A stretch of DNA of 18,185 nt, taken from positions 1 through 18,185 of the forward strand of contig JBLIDK010000043.1 in assembly GCA_047632595.1 (NCBI GenBank). Reading direction: 5' to 3'. This DNA is from JBLIDK01 sp047632595 (GTDB lineage Bacteria; Bacteroidota; Bacteroidia; Sphingobacteriales; Sphingobacteriaceae). The first letter of the stretch is position 1. The number at the start of each line of letters is the position of its first letter. The notes below the pieces were generated by a model, which saw only the letters and a program-made list of their open reading frames with translations, did not search any database and was not told where the DNA came from. Positions 1-7,483 of this stretch are shown here, piece by piece. The position numbers and the translations under genes are program-made.

Positions 1-410
1 TCGGGAAGCTCGTTTTCTGAACAACCCTTTATAATTACTCGTTGGTCTTTGAAATTTGAAAAATCCTCTTTGTTCAGGTTCTCATAAAACAATTGCTCCT
101 TACATTCTTCTGGACTTCCAAAATACACTGCTTGTGCAACATTTTGCAAGTAGGAAGCGGCAAGCATAAACGCCCATTTGGCAATTATAGCATCTGAAGT
201 ACAGAATACGGTCACCACCTTTGCTTCGTACTTAGACCAGTCAAGCTCTTTCAATGCTTGGCGATAATCTTTTTCTTTTAAAATAAGGTTTTTAAATAGA
301 AACGGACTTAAGTCAAAGCTCACCACTTCCACTTTTGGAAGATAGTTTTCCAAATCTAAGGTGATTAGCCCGCTAGCAGCAACTCGGTTAATTGGCAGAT
401 CTATATCCAT
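1..410 (-). CDS. DUF2480 family protein, 3' part cut off by the window edge
   Basis: The reading frame runs from an ATG at 410 to the left edge with no stop, giving 136 residues. The protein begins MDIDLPINRVAASGLITLDL and continues with a stretch resembling 'LKEKDYRQAL..LDWSKY', a 'CTSDAIIAKWAFMLAAS' segment and 'VIIKGCSENELP'. From memory this pattern matches the DUF2480 family, a soluble Bacteroidota protein of about 170 residues, so the missing part is probably short. No biochemical function is known to me. It starts 36 bases after the foldase stop codon on the same strand, so the two are probably co-transcribed. No Shine-Dalgarno sequence is visible; the leader is AT-rich. The family call rests on recalled motif similarity. 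Confidence 0.75.
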   Translation of the reverse strand, partial: MDIDLPINRVAASGLITLDLENYLPKVEVVSFDLSPFLFKNLILKEKDYRQALKELDWSKYEAKVVTVFCTSDAIIAKWAFMLAASYLQNVAQAVYFGSPEECKEQLFYENLNKEDFSNFKDQRVIIKGCSENELP

Positions 411-446
411 ATAAAAGGTATAACCCCACTATCTTTTTATTGTTTG

Positions 447-2531
447 TTAAAAATATCGAAGTCTATTGTCTTCAACTTTATTTAAATCCTTAAGAGCTTC
501 AAAACTTTCATACGTAGCTCTTTGCTTTAACGGGTTTAAAAGTTGTGCTTTTGTTGAACTTAGGTCGGTGATTTCACCTAACGGCTGCTCATTAACAACT
601 TTCAGCACATAAACTCCTCTTTCGCCTGAAATAGGTGCAGAAACTACTCCTGTTTTCAATCCCATTGCGTATCCTGCTACTTTAGGCTCTCTACCTACTC
701 CGGTCATAATTGGATAGGCTAAAGCTAAGTCGTTTGCGTTTAAAACAGTGGTGTTCATAGCTGTTGCTATGCTTTGAAGGTCATTTCCTGCAGTACTTAA
801 CTTTTCAGAAAGTAAATCTGCCTTCTTTTCTTTTTTCACTTCAACTTCAATAATTGTTTTTACTGATTCGAACGCCTTAAAGCCCTCGCTGTTTATAGAG
901 GTTAGTTTAGCTACAATAATCTTGTCGTCTGTTTCTAAAATATCACTTATTGAACCTTTTTCTGCTTCAAATGCCCAACGCAAAATTGGCTTAGGATCTT
1001 TAAATCCAGGTATGTTTTGTTGTTCTTTAGATATTTGATCGGCAATTCTCTTATTCATTCCTGCTTCTGAAACAACTGCATCAAAATCATTTGTTCTTTG
1101 AAAATCACTTAAAAAGCGAGTTGCTAATTGAAACGCTTGGTTTTCTGTTTCATCACTTGCGTAGATTTCTCTTTCTAAAACACCAACTTGAACTGCTTTC
1201 TTCTTAGCGCTTTGATCTTGTATGTTTATAATGTGAACTCCAAATTGAGAATTTACAACTACCGTTGTACCCTTTTCCCCCATAAAACAAGCGTCGTTAA
1301 ATGGTTTAACCATTTGTCCTGGCCCAAACCATCCTAAATCTCCACCCTGTACTGCCGAACCTGGGTCTTCTGAATTGGCTTCTGCCAATGCTGCAAAATT
1401 TGCGCCATTGTCTAACAAAATTTTCAAACTATCTGCTTTGGTAATTGCATCTGCACCACCTGCAACTAAGGGTTTGATTAAAATATGTCTTGCTTTAACT
1501 GAATCAGGAATTTGAGCTACTTTAATAAGTTTTGCTAATCTAAATGAAGTGCCTTCTTGGTATGGTCCGTAAACAAACCCTGGTTCCGATGCAAACATGA
1601 TAGAATCTAATGTTGCTGGTAAATCACCTTTCTTTGAATAGGCTCCTGTAAACCTCTTGTCAGAGTTCACATTAATAAAAAGTGAGTCTTTTTTAGATTT
1701 TTGGAATTCAGGTTTTTTATTCTCAACCCATTCAACTATTGCAGATGTGTCTTCAGCGCTTGCAAAAATATCAAAAACCACATATTCTATAGCTCTTGAA
1801 GGTTTTTGTTGATACTTAAACTTGTTGTTTTCATAGTGCTTCTTCAAATCGCTTTCGCTTGCAACTACTGTAGAATCAGCTATCTCAGAATATTTAGCTA
1901 CAACAAATTCAACATTTACTCTTTTGCTCTTTTGCTCATAATCAGCCTTAGCCATGGTAGAAGGAATAAATATTCCTTTGCTAATCAAGTTGAAGTATTT
2001 TTCTTCTCTACGTTGTTGTTTTAATTGTTGTTCGAAAACAACCCATTGTGCCTTCGTAGTTGGGTCTTGGTCTAAGTTTCTCAAAAAATTAGAAACTTGC
2101 TCTGGATTAAACTGTCCGGTGTTAGGGTCGGTAAAAGCCTGACGAACCTGAGAATTTGGATTGTTCCCTTGTATCATATCAAACAACTCATCGCCGCTAA
2201 CTGTAACTCCTAATTCATCCATCTCACCACTTAGTATGTTATCTCTAACTAAGGTTGTCCAAGCTTGGTCTACAATGCTTTTTGTTGTTTGAGGGTCAAC
2301 TGAAGTTAATCCTGATTGGGTTTTATAATTCTCGATTCTTTCTTGAACCAGTCTATTAAAATCTTTATAGTCAACTTTTGTAGACCCAATTTTTCCAACG
2401 CTAGTGTCTTGGCCGAAAAATAAATCGCCTCCTGATATTAATACATCACCTCCAACGAATGCAAGCATAGCAAATCCTACTATACCAATCAGTAATGTTC
2501 CTCTGTTTCTTAATGCTGCTAATGTTCCCAT
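447..2531 (-). CDS. PpiD-type membrane-anchored peptidylprolyl isomerase / chaperone
   Basis: A 694-residue envelope foldase. Residues 1-10 are a short cytoplasmic start and 11-33 a single membrane anchor, the PpiD/SurA_N_3 arrangement that leaves the rest in the periplasm. Residues about 45-240 are helical, with 'YKDFNRLVQERIENY' and a DNILSGEMDELGV segment typical of SurA-like chaperone domains. A parvulin (PpiC) domain spans about 345-440: 'KARHILIK' at 346, 'ANSEDPGSAVQGGDLGWFGPG' near 385-405 and 'FGVHIINI' near 430. The region after 500 contains weaker parvulin-like pieces (for example 'GERGVYVLKV' near 636). The expected role is folding of secreted and outer-membrane proteins. The upstream gap of 72 bases to the CNNM gene contains TAAATTCG at 2568-2575, a one-mismatch -7-like element, so it could have its own promoter. 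The family call is firm; the client proteins are unknown. Confidence 0.9.
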   Translation of the reverse strand: MGTLAALRNRGTLLIGIVGFAMLAFVGGDVLISGGDLFFGQDTSVGKIGSTKVDYKDFNRLVQERIENYKTQSGLTSVDPQTTKSIVDQAWTTLVRDNILSGEMDELGVTVSGDELFDMIQGNNPNSQVRQAFTDPNTGQFNPEQVSNFLRNLDQDPTTKAQWVVFEQQLKQQRREEKYFNLISKGIFIPSTMAKADYEQKSKRVNVEFVVAKYSEIADSTVVASESDLKKHYENNKFKYQQKPSRAIEYVVFDIFASAEDTSAIVEWVENKKPEFQKSKKDSLFINVNSDKRFTGAYSKKGDLPATLDSIMFASEPGFVYGPYQEGTSFRLAKLIKVAQIPDSVKARHILIKPLVAGGADAITKADSLKILLDNGANFAALAEANSEDPGSAVQGGDLGWFGPGQMVKPFNDACFMGEKGTTVVVNSQFGVHIINIQDQSAKKKAVQVGVLEREIYASDETENQAFQLATRFLSDFQRTNDFDAVVSEAGMNKRIADQISKEQQNIPGFKDPKPILRWAFEAEKGSISDILETDDKIIVAKLTSINSEGFKAFESVKTIIEVEVKKEKKADLLSEKLSTAGNDLQSIATAMNTTVLNANDLALAYPIMTGVGREPKVAGYAMGLKTGVVSAPISGERGVYVLKVVNEQPLGEITDLSSTKAQLLNPLKQRATYESFEALKDLNKVEDNRLRYF

Positions 2532-2603
2532 GAATTTTTTACTTAGTTCTCTCGCAATTTGAGGGTGCGAATTTAATAAAATACTTTGGTTGTATAAGGA
2601 TAA

Positions 2604-3890
2604 TTAGTCTTTGTATTTATCTAAAACCTTAAGTTTTACCTTATCTATCCGTTGATTGTCTAAAGAAACGACGTGTAAAAGGAATGGTGGAAGGTGAATT
2701 TCTTCATTTAACTCAGGTAAACTTTCAAAATTTGTAAAAATAAAACCTGCTAATGTTTCATACTCCCCTTCCGGAATGTTTAAGTCGTATTTATCATTTA
2801 AGTAGTCAATTTCTAATCTACCTGATAGCAAATACTCCCCAATGCCTAGTTGCTTTTCTATATATGTTTCCTTGTCGTGCTCATCTTGAATTTCCCCAAA
2901 AATTTCTTCAATAACATCTTCCATTGTTACTATTCCTGCCGTTCCACCATGTTCATCTACTACAATTGCAATACTTTTTCTTTTCTCAGTAAACTCTCGT
3001 AGTAGCTCTGTGCCTGGAAATGATTCTGGAATTACGCCAACCGGCATTAAGATTGATTTAATGTCTTTAGGTTTTTTGAAAAAGTCTTTAATTGTTACAA
3101 ATCCAACTATATTGTCAATTGTTTCTTTATAAACTAATATTTTTGATAAGCCTGTTTCTACAAACTTATCTCTTAATTCCTCTATTGTTTCAGTTTGAAT
3201 ATCTACGGCAATTATTTCTGTTCGAGGAATCATGCAATGTCTTGCTTTTACCTCATTAAAATCAAGCGCATTCTTAAAAATAACTATTTCTGAGTCAATC
3301 TCTTCGTTGTTTTTACTTTTATAAGTGTTGCTTTCTTCTATATATCTATCTAAATCAATTGTGCCAAAAACAGTTTTATCATTATTTAATTCAATGTTAA
3401 ATAACCCTTTAAGAAGTTTACCAGAAATAAATACAATTACCTGAGTTATTGGATAAAGTAAGTAGTGAATAATAAGATTAGGTACAGCAAATGTGTTTAA
3501 AATCTTATTCGGATTGATACGGAATAATACTTTAGGAAGAAATTCGGCGGTTATTAAAACCACTAGAGTTGCAATAATAGTTTGTATTAGTAAAACAACT
3601 AAAGTTTGATTTTCTAAATCCATATTGAATGTGTTAACAATCATTGGTTCTAAAACCCTTGCAACTGTTAATCCATAAATAACTAATGCTATATTATTAC
3701 CAATAAGTAAGGTCCCTATAAATTCACTTGGGTTTTTTAGAAAATGAGAAAGTATTCTTGCCCCCATTACCCCTTGCTTACTTTTTAGTTCAGCTCGTAA
3801 CTTATTTGTTGAAACAAAGGCTATTTCTGTCCCCGAAAAATAGGCAGAAGCAATAAGTGAAAATAGAATTGTTATCCAGGCTGCTTCCAC
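2604..3890 (-). CDS. CNNM/CBS/CorC-HlyC domain membrane protein ('hemolysin family', GldE-like)
   Basis: This 428-residue protein has the three-part plan of the CNNM (DUF21) family. Residues 1-170 hold about four membrane segments, opening with 'FSGTEIAFVSTNK' (18-30), the family hallmark. A CBS pair spans about 217-340, with 'RHCMIPRTEIIAVD' at the start and 'VDEHGGTAGIVTMEDVIEEIFGEI' in the second repeat. A CorC_HlyC domain covers about 350-425 ('GEYLLSGRLEIDYLNDKY'). Relatives include bacterial Mg/Co transport-associated proteins and the flavobacterial gliding protein GldE; 'hemolysin' is a historical label. Which role applies cannot be read from the sequence. The start is GTG at 3890-3888. 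It shares one base with the thiL stop (TAGTG), and no in-frame ATG lies near, so translation is probably coupled to thiL. Confidence 0.9.
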   Translation of the reverse strand: MEAAWITILFSLIASAYFSGTEIAFVSTNKLRAELKSKQGVMGARILSHFLKNPSEFIGTLLIGNNIALVIYGLTVARVLEPMIVNTFNMDLENQTLVVLLIQTIIATLVVLITAEFLPKVLFRINPNKILNTFAVPNLIIHYLLYPITQVIVFISGKLLKGLFNIELNNDKTVFGTIDLDRYIEESNTYKSKNNEEIDSEIVIFKNALDFNEVKARHCMIPRTEIIAVDIQTETIEELRDKFVETGLSKILVYKETIDNIVGFVTIKDFFKKPKDIKSILMPVGVIPESFPGTELLREFTEKRKSIAIVVDEHGGTAGIVTMEDVIEEIFGEIQDEHDKETYIEKQLGIGEYLLSGRLEIDYLNDKYDLNIPEGEYETLAGFIFTNFESLPELNEEIHLPPFLLHVVSLDNQRIDKVKLKVLDKYKD

Positions 3891-4939
3891 TAGTTTTTTT
3901 CTTTAAATGAGTTCCATCCCATAGCTGGTAAATCAACTTGTGTTCCAGCTTTTGTAACTAAATTATAACCTGCAGCTGTATCACATATATGACCAATAAC
4001 AGTTACTTCTTTTATTTTCTTAATTTTTTCAAAATCACCCTGAGAAATAGTGAATAACAACTCATAATCTTCCCCTCCATTCAACGCACAAACAGTAGGA
4101 TCTAAATTCATCTCTAGCGCTTTATCAAAGGTAACCTGATCTATAGGTAATTTATTTTCATAAAGTTGAAAACCTACATCTGATGAAGTACAAATATGTC
4201 TAATATCAGAAGCAACCCCATCTGACACGTCAATCATTGATGTTGGAATTATTTCTTGTTCTTCTAATGCTTTAATTATATCCAATCTTGCTTCCGGTTT
4301 TAATTGTCTTTCGATAAGATAGTCAAAACCTGATAAATCTGGTTGAATATCAGAGTTTTCTAAGAAAATTTTCTTTTCTCTTTCTAAAACTTGTAATCCT
4401 AAAAATGCTCCTCCTAAATCTCCAGAAACACATATTAAATCATTATGTTTTGCGCCAGATCTGTAAGTAATCTTCTTTTTATTGACGGTTCCAATACAGC
4501 AAATATTAATAAACATTCCAAATTGAGAACTTGTTGTGTCACCACCCACTAAATCAACATTGTAATACGAACATGCTAAATTAATTCCAGCGTATATTTC
4601 TTCTATTGCTTCCAGAGTGTATTTACTGCTTAACGCTATTGAAACTGTGATTTGTTCTGGAACGGCATTCATTGCTGCTAAATCACTTAAATTTACCATT
4701 ACAGCCTTGTATCCTAGATGTTTAAGTGGTACATAACTTAAATCAAAATGAACATTTTCCACCAACGAATCTGTGGTTAAAACCGTGTATTCTTTTGAAT
4801 TTTTTGCCAAAACAGCCGCATCATCCCCAATTCCCTTGATGGTTTCTTTAAGTTTTATTGAAGCTGATTCTTTAATTTTTTCAATGAGGCCAAATTCGCC
4901 AAGATTGTTTAAAGAAGTTTTAGTTTTGTTTTCGAACAT
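3890..4939 (-). CDS. thiL: Thiamine-monophosphate kinase
   Basis: ThiL phosphorylates thiamine monophosphate to thiamine diphosphate with ATP, the last step of cofactor synthesis. The 349-residue protein shows the PurM-like fold signatures: 'GEFGLIEKI' (14-22), 'GIGDDAAV' (36-43, metal-binding aspartates D39 and D40), 'TTDSLVENVHF' (55-65), 'NLSDLAAMNA' (83-92), 'VGGDTT' (131-136) and 'DVSDGVASD' (237-245). An in-frame ATG exists at 4963, but I chose the ATG at 4939. The protein then begins MFENKTKTSLNNLGEFGL, as I recall for relatives. A GAGG purine run sits about 7 bases upstream, and the upstream ATG would lie inside the likely -7 promoter element (4961-4968). The stop overlaps the start of the CNNM gene by one base. 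No other thiamine gene is nearby. Confidence 0.93.
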   Translation of the reverse strand: MFENKTKTSLNNLGEFGLIEKIKESASIKLKETIKGIGDDAAVLAKNSKEYTVLTTDSLVENVHFDLSYVPLKHLGYKAVMVNLSDLAAMNAVPEQITVSIALSSKYTLEAIEEIYAGINLACSYYNVDLVGGDTTSSQFGMFINICCIGTVNKKKITYRSGAKHNDLICVSGDLGGAFLGLQVLEREKKIFLENSDIQPDLSGFDYLIERQLKPEARLDIIKALEEQEIIPTSMIDVSDGVASDIRHICTSSDVGFQLYENKLPIDQVTFDKALEMNLDPTVCALNGGEDYELLFTISQGDFEKIKKIKEVTVIGHICDTAAGYNLVTKAGTQVDLPAMGWNSFKEKN

Positions 4940-4960
4940 AATTATCCTCGTAATAAAAAT

Positions 4961-4968
4961 CAAAATTA
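4961..4968 (-). promoter_or_regulatory. Putative -7 promoter element for thiL
   Basis: On the minus strand this reads TAATTTTG, an exact fit to the Bacteroidota -7 consensus TAnnTTTG. It lies 21 bases before the chosen thiL start, which would give a leader of about 15 bases. I see no convincing TTG at the expected -33 distance, so this is a half-supported promoter. Confidence 0.45.
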
Positions 4969-5015
4969 CAGAAAATGTAGCTTAACTTTAGAATTGCTTT
5001 AAATCTTAATTTCGT

Positions 5016-5281
5016 TTTTCCACAGTATTACTTATAATATATTTATATAAAAGAGTATATCATCATTATCATAATAGTGTGGAAACGGTGGAAAACACAT
5101 TTGAATATATAGTGTTTTATCTAAATGTTCATTAAGGGGGATGTTAGTGACATTATTCTGACAATTTAAAAGTAATAGCGCTCAATAAATTAACATAGTA
5201 AGTGTTAATTGTGTATAACATGAGTAGGGAGAAAAGATAGAGTTATTAACAGTCTACTTCGTGTGTATTACGTTGTGAAAA
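5016..5281. other. Gene-free AT-rich gap with DnaA-box-like sequences; candidate replication origin
   Basis: The gap between the divergent thiL and carbonic-anhydrase-like genes (4940-5388) has no credible reading frame. It contains TTTTCCACA at 5016-5024 on the plus strand. On the minus strand it contains GTTTCCACA at 5078-5086 directly abutting TTTTCCACC at 5087-5095, TTATACACA at 5210-5218 (exact fit to TTATNCACA), and TAATACACA at 5262-5270. The 53 bases between the first box and the tandem pair (5025-5077) contain only 8 G or C. Reading from the tandem pair into this tract on the minus strand gives CTATTA, two steps compatible with a DnaA-trio. The combination resembles an origin-unwinding region, but the boxes are mostly degenerate. 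An ordinary AT-rich divergent promoter region is the alternative. Confidence 0.4.
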
Positions 5282-5291
5282 TAGTAGAGAA

Positions 5292-5322
5292 ATTGATAGC
5301 AGTGTTAGTTCTTTTATTTTTG
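5292..5322 (+). promoter_or_regulatory. Bacteroidota-type promoter for the carbonic-anhydrase-like gene
   Basis: ATTG at 5292-5295 is followed after 19 bases by TATTTTTG at 5315-5322. This fits the phylum's -33 TTG / -7 TAnnTTTG pattern at the expected spacing. Transcription would start near 5328, giving a leader of about 60 bases before the ATG at 5389. Confidence 0.6.
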
Positions 5323-5388
5323 GATGTTTACAACCTCTCTTTTTTGTTAGTAATTAAAAAATTAAACATTTCTTAACAAGTAATTAAC

Positions 5389-5913
5389 ATGATAAGTGGA
5401 TTAATAAAGACAATTAATAATTGCACGCCAATTTTTGGTGACAATCCTTGGGTTGCAGAGGGTTCTATAGTTATAGGAGACGTAATTGCCGGTAATAACT
5501 GTAGTATTTGGTTTAATGCTGTAATTCGTGGTGATGTTAATTCAATTATTATTGGTAACAACGTAAATATTCAAGATAATGCCACAATTCATTGTACTTA
5601 TAATAAAACAAAAACTATTATTGGTAATAATGTGAGTATAGGCCATAACGCTATTGTTCATGGTTGCACTATTATGGATAATGTTTTAATAGGAATGGGC
5701 GCAATAGTTATGGACAATGTTTCTGTTCAATCTAATGTCATAGTTGCTGCGGGTGCTGTTGTTCTGGAAAGTCAGATATTAGAAGCAAATACTATTTATG
5801 CTGGAGTTCCTGCAAAAGCTGTTAAAAAATTAGATCCTACTGTAAATCACAAAGAGATTAAAAGAATTGCTGACAACTATATAAAATATAGTAGTTGGTT
5901 TACTAAGGGGTAA
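5389..5913 (+). CDS. Gamma-carbonic anhydrase-like left-handed beta-helix protein
   Basis: A 174-residue protein built from hexapeptide repeats (for example 'IIIGNNVNIQDNATI', 'IIGNNVSIGHNAIV'), the mark of a trimeric left-handed beta-helix. It carries the three zinc-ligand histidines of the gamma-carbonic anhydrase/YrdA/PaaY group: H68 in 'ATIHCTY', and H86 and H91 in 'SIGHNAIVHGC'. The neighbouring R47 and D49 ('VIRGDV') and Q62/D63 ('NIQDN') are also present. The C-terminal helix (about 152-172) packs on the helix in this family. Whether it hydrates CO2 is open, because many members are inactive or of unknown substrate. It is the only plus-strand gene here, has its own promoter at 5292-5322, and its 3' end overlaps the convergent lipoprotein gene by 11 bases. 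Confidence 0.9.
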   Translation: MISGLIKTINNCTPIFGDNPWVAEGSIVIGDVIAGNNCSIWFNAVIRGDVNSIIIGNNVNIQDNATIHCTYNKTKTIIGNNVSIGHNAIVHGCTIMDNVLIGMGAIVMDNVSVQSNVIVAAGAVVLESQILEANTIYAGVPAKAVKKLDPTVNHKEIKRIADNYIKYSSWFTKG

Positions 5914-7483
5914 AACTTATTTCTAATTCCCAATTAGCTCTAACGTTTAATAATGTTGGATGATTAAAAATATGTTCTGGTTGAGTTCTTGTTAAATAAT
6001 TTCCAGTATCCCATTTTCCATTTAAATTAGAGTCTTGTATTCCTCTTAATTTATATTTACCTGGTTCTAAACCTTTTATTGTATGTTGTTTTTGTGTTAC
6101 TATAATAGTTTCTAGAACATCAAATTTCTCAGTACATAATTGTAAAAATTTAATAGATTTAGTTAAACTATCATTTGCTAAATTGATAATAAGTTCACCG
6201 AAGTTCGATACATCATCTACTTGATATTTATAATAGCTACTATCTGATTTTAGGTTGAAATTATCTTCTAGCGCATTGGAATCTATAATAAACTCATATT
6301 TTTTAGCAAACTTAAATGGGTATTGGATAGTGAAAGAATTAACGCTTGAGCGAATTGTAAAGTCTTTAGGTAATGAATCTTCAAAAAGATATATAAGTTG
6401 CTTATTTATAGTTGTAATGGGGTGTGAAGAGGTAATTTTTAAATCACTGTATGGCTTTAAGGTATTTCCTTGTAGTTTTGGATTAAGCTTAAATATTGCG
6501 GATTCTTTAGGGTTTATTTTATTTACATTCAAAAATTGAAAAGTATCTTTTATTCCTAAATATGTTGTTTCAATCGTGATGGAATCAAATAGAAGTGAAT
6601 CAGTCCAAATGGTAAACCTTGATTTTTCAATTATATAAATAATTTTAAAATTAGGTGTTATTGACCTGACTAATAAACTTACACTATCAATCTCTTGATT
6701 AGCTAAGTAGGTTATACTAGAATTACTATTTAATATTCTGTCGGTGAATATAAAAGTATCCGGTGCTGCGGTAAAAATATTTAATTGAATAAAGTTAGTT
6801 GCGGTATCTACTTGTATTGATTTAGAATTAAAAGCAAATTCTTCATTATTAATATCGTCGTAGATATAGTTTTTTATCTTCTCTTTTAATGCATAAATAT
6901 AATAGTCACCAGGTTTTATATTTTTAAAATTAAATAAACCATTGCTAGATGTTTTTGAGGTGTAGAGCGGTTCAGATAGTAATATAGCGGAATCAGTGTT
7001 TTTAGTAGAATAAAGAAAAACATTACAATCTTCAATTGCTTCTTTTGTTAAAGCATTTTTAACAACACCTTCTAGTTTTGCTGAATCTAAATACTCACCT
7101 GTACTAAAGACATAGGTGAAATTCTCAAAAATATTATTTTCATTATAGTCTCTAATTGCATCTCCAAAATTTAGTGAGTAGGTAGTATTCTCTTGGAGTG
7201 AATCTGGAACTTTAATGATTAATGCTTTTTTCTTTTGTTTAATATTTTCTTTAATATTTAGATAAGGTGAAGTAAGTAGTTCATCATTGATATTTTCAAT
7301 TTGAATATTTTCATCAAATTCTAACACTATAACTGTATTTGAAAAATTAGTAGAATAAATTTTTGGTGTAGCATTTTTAATCAATGGTTTTTCACGATCT
7401 ATTGGTCCACCACCTGGAGCAACTTGTGTTGCACAGGAAGAAAATATAAAAACAAAAAGAATTACTAAACTAATTCGAAACAT
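5903..7483 (-). CDS. Ig-like domain lipoprotein (SbsA_Ig / Big_5 type)
   Basis: A 526-residue predicted lipoprotein. Residues 1-16 form a signal peptide ending in a lipobox-like FSSC, with C17 as the lipidated cysteine. Next come 'QVAPGGGPIDREKP' (20-33) and an SbsA/Big_5-type Ig-like domain (about 34-130), where 'TVIVLEFDENIQI' and 'YSLNFGDAIRDYNEN' are characteristic. A carboxypeptidase-regulatory-like beta domain follows at about 135-200 ('LEGVVKNALTKEAIEDCNVFLY', 'GLFNFKNIKPGDYYIYAL'). The end has 'GKYKLRGIQDSNLNGKWDTG' (475-494), a common closing motif of these proteins. It probably faces the periplasm or cell surface; no enzymatic function is evident. Its ATG lies inside the last codons of mnmG (14-base overlap), so it is likely translationally coupled to it. 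It is noticeably AT-rich and rich in N, K and I. Confidence 0.85.
   Translation of the reverse strand: MFRISLVILFVFIFSSCATQVAPGGGPIDREKPLIKNATPKIYSTNFSNTVIVLEFDENIQIENINDELLTSPYLNIKENIKQKKKALIIKVPDSLQENTTYSLNFGDAIRDYNENNIFENFTYVFSTGEYLDSAKLEGVVKNALTKEAIEDCNVFLYSTKNTDSAILLSEPLYTSKTSSNGLFNFKNIKPGDYYIYALKEKIKNYIYDDINNEEFAFNSKSIQVDTATNFIQLNIFTAAPDTFIFTDRILNSNSSITYLANQEIDSVSLLVRSITPNFKIIYIIEKSRFTIWTDSLLFDSITIETTYLGIKDTFQFLNVNKINPKESAIFKLNPKLQGNTLKPYSDLKITSSHPITTINKQLIYLFEDSLPKDFTIRSSVNSFTIQYPFKFAKKYEFIIDSNALEDNFNLKSDSSYYKYQVDDVSNFGELIINLANDSLTKSIKFLQLCTEKFDVLETIIVTQKQHTIKGLEPGKYKLRGIQDSNLNGKWDTGNYLTRTQPEHIFNHPTLLNVRANWELEISFTP

Noticed and set aside
1806..2142. Two short plus-strand open frames inside the PpiD-like gene
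   Set aside because: They lie antisense to a clear conserved gene, have no family resemblance or leader signals, and their composition follows the opposite strand.
4940..4963. Longer thiL N-terminus starting at 4963
   Set aside because: It adds eight unconserved residues, and its ATG falls inside the likely -7 promoter element; the start at 4939 has a GAGG run upstream.
5373..5561. Minus-strand open frame over the start of the carbonic-anhydrase-like gene
   Set aside because: It is antisense to hexapeptide-repeat coding sequence, whose regularity tends to keep the reverse frame open; no motif is seen.
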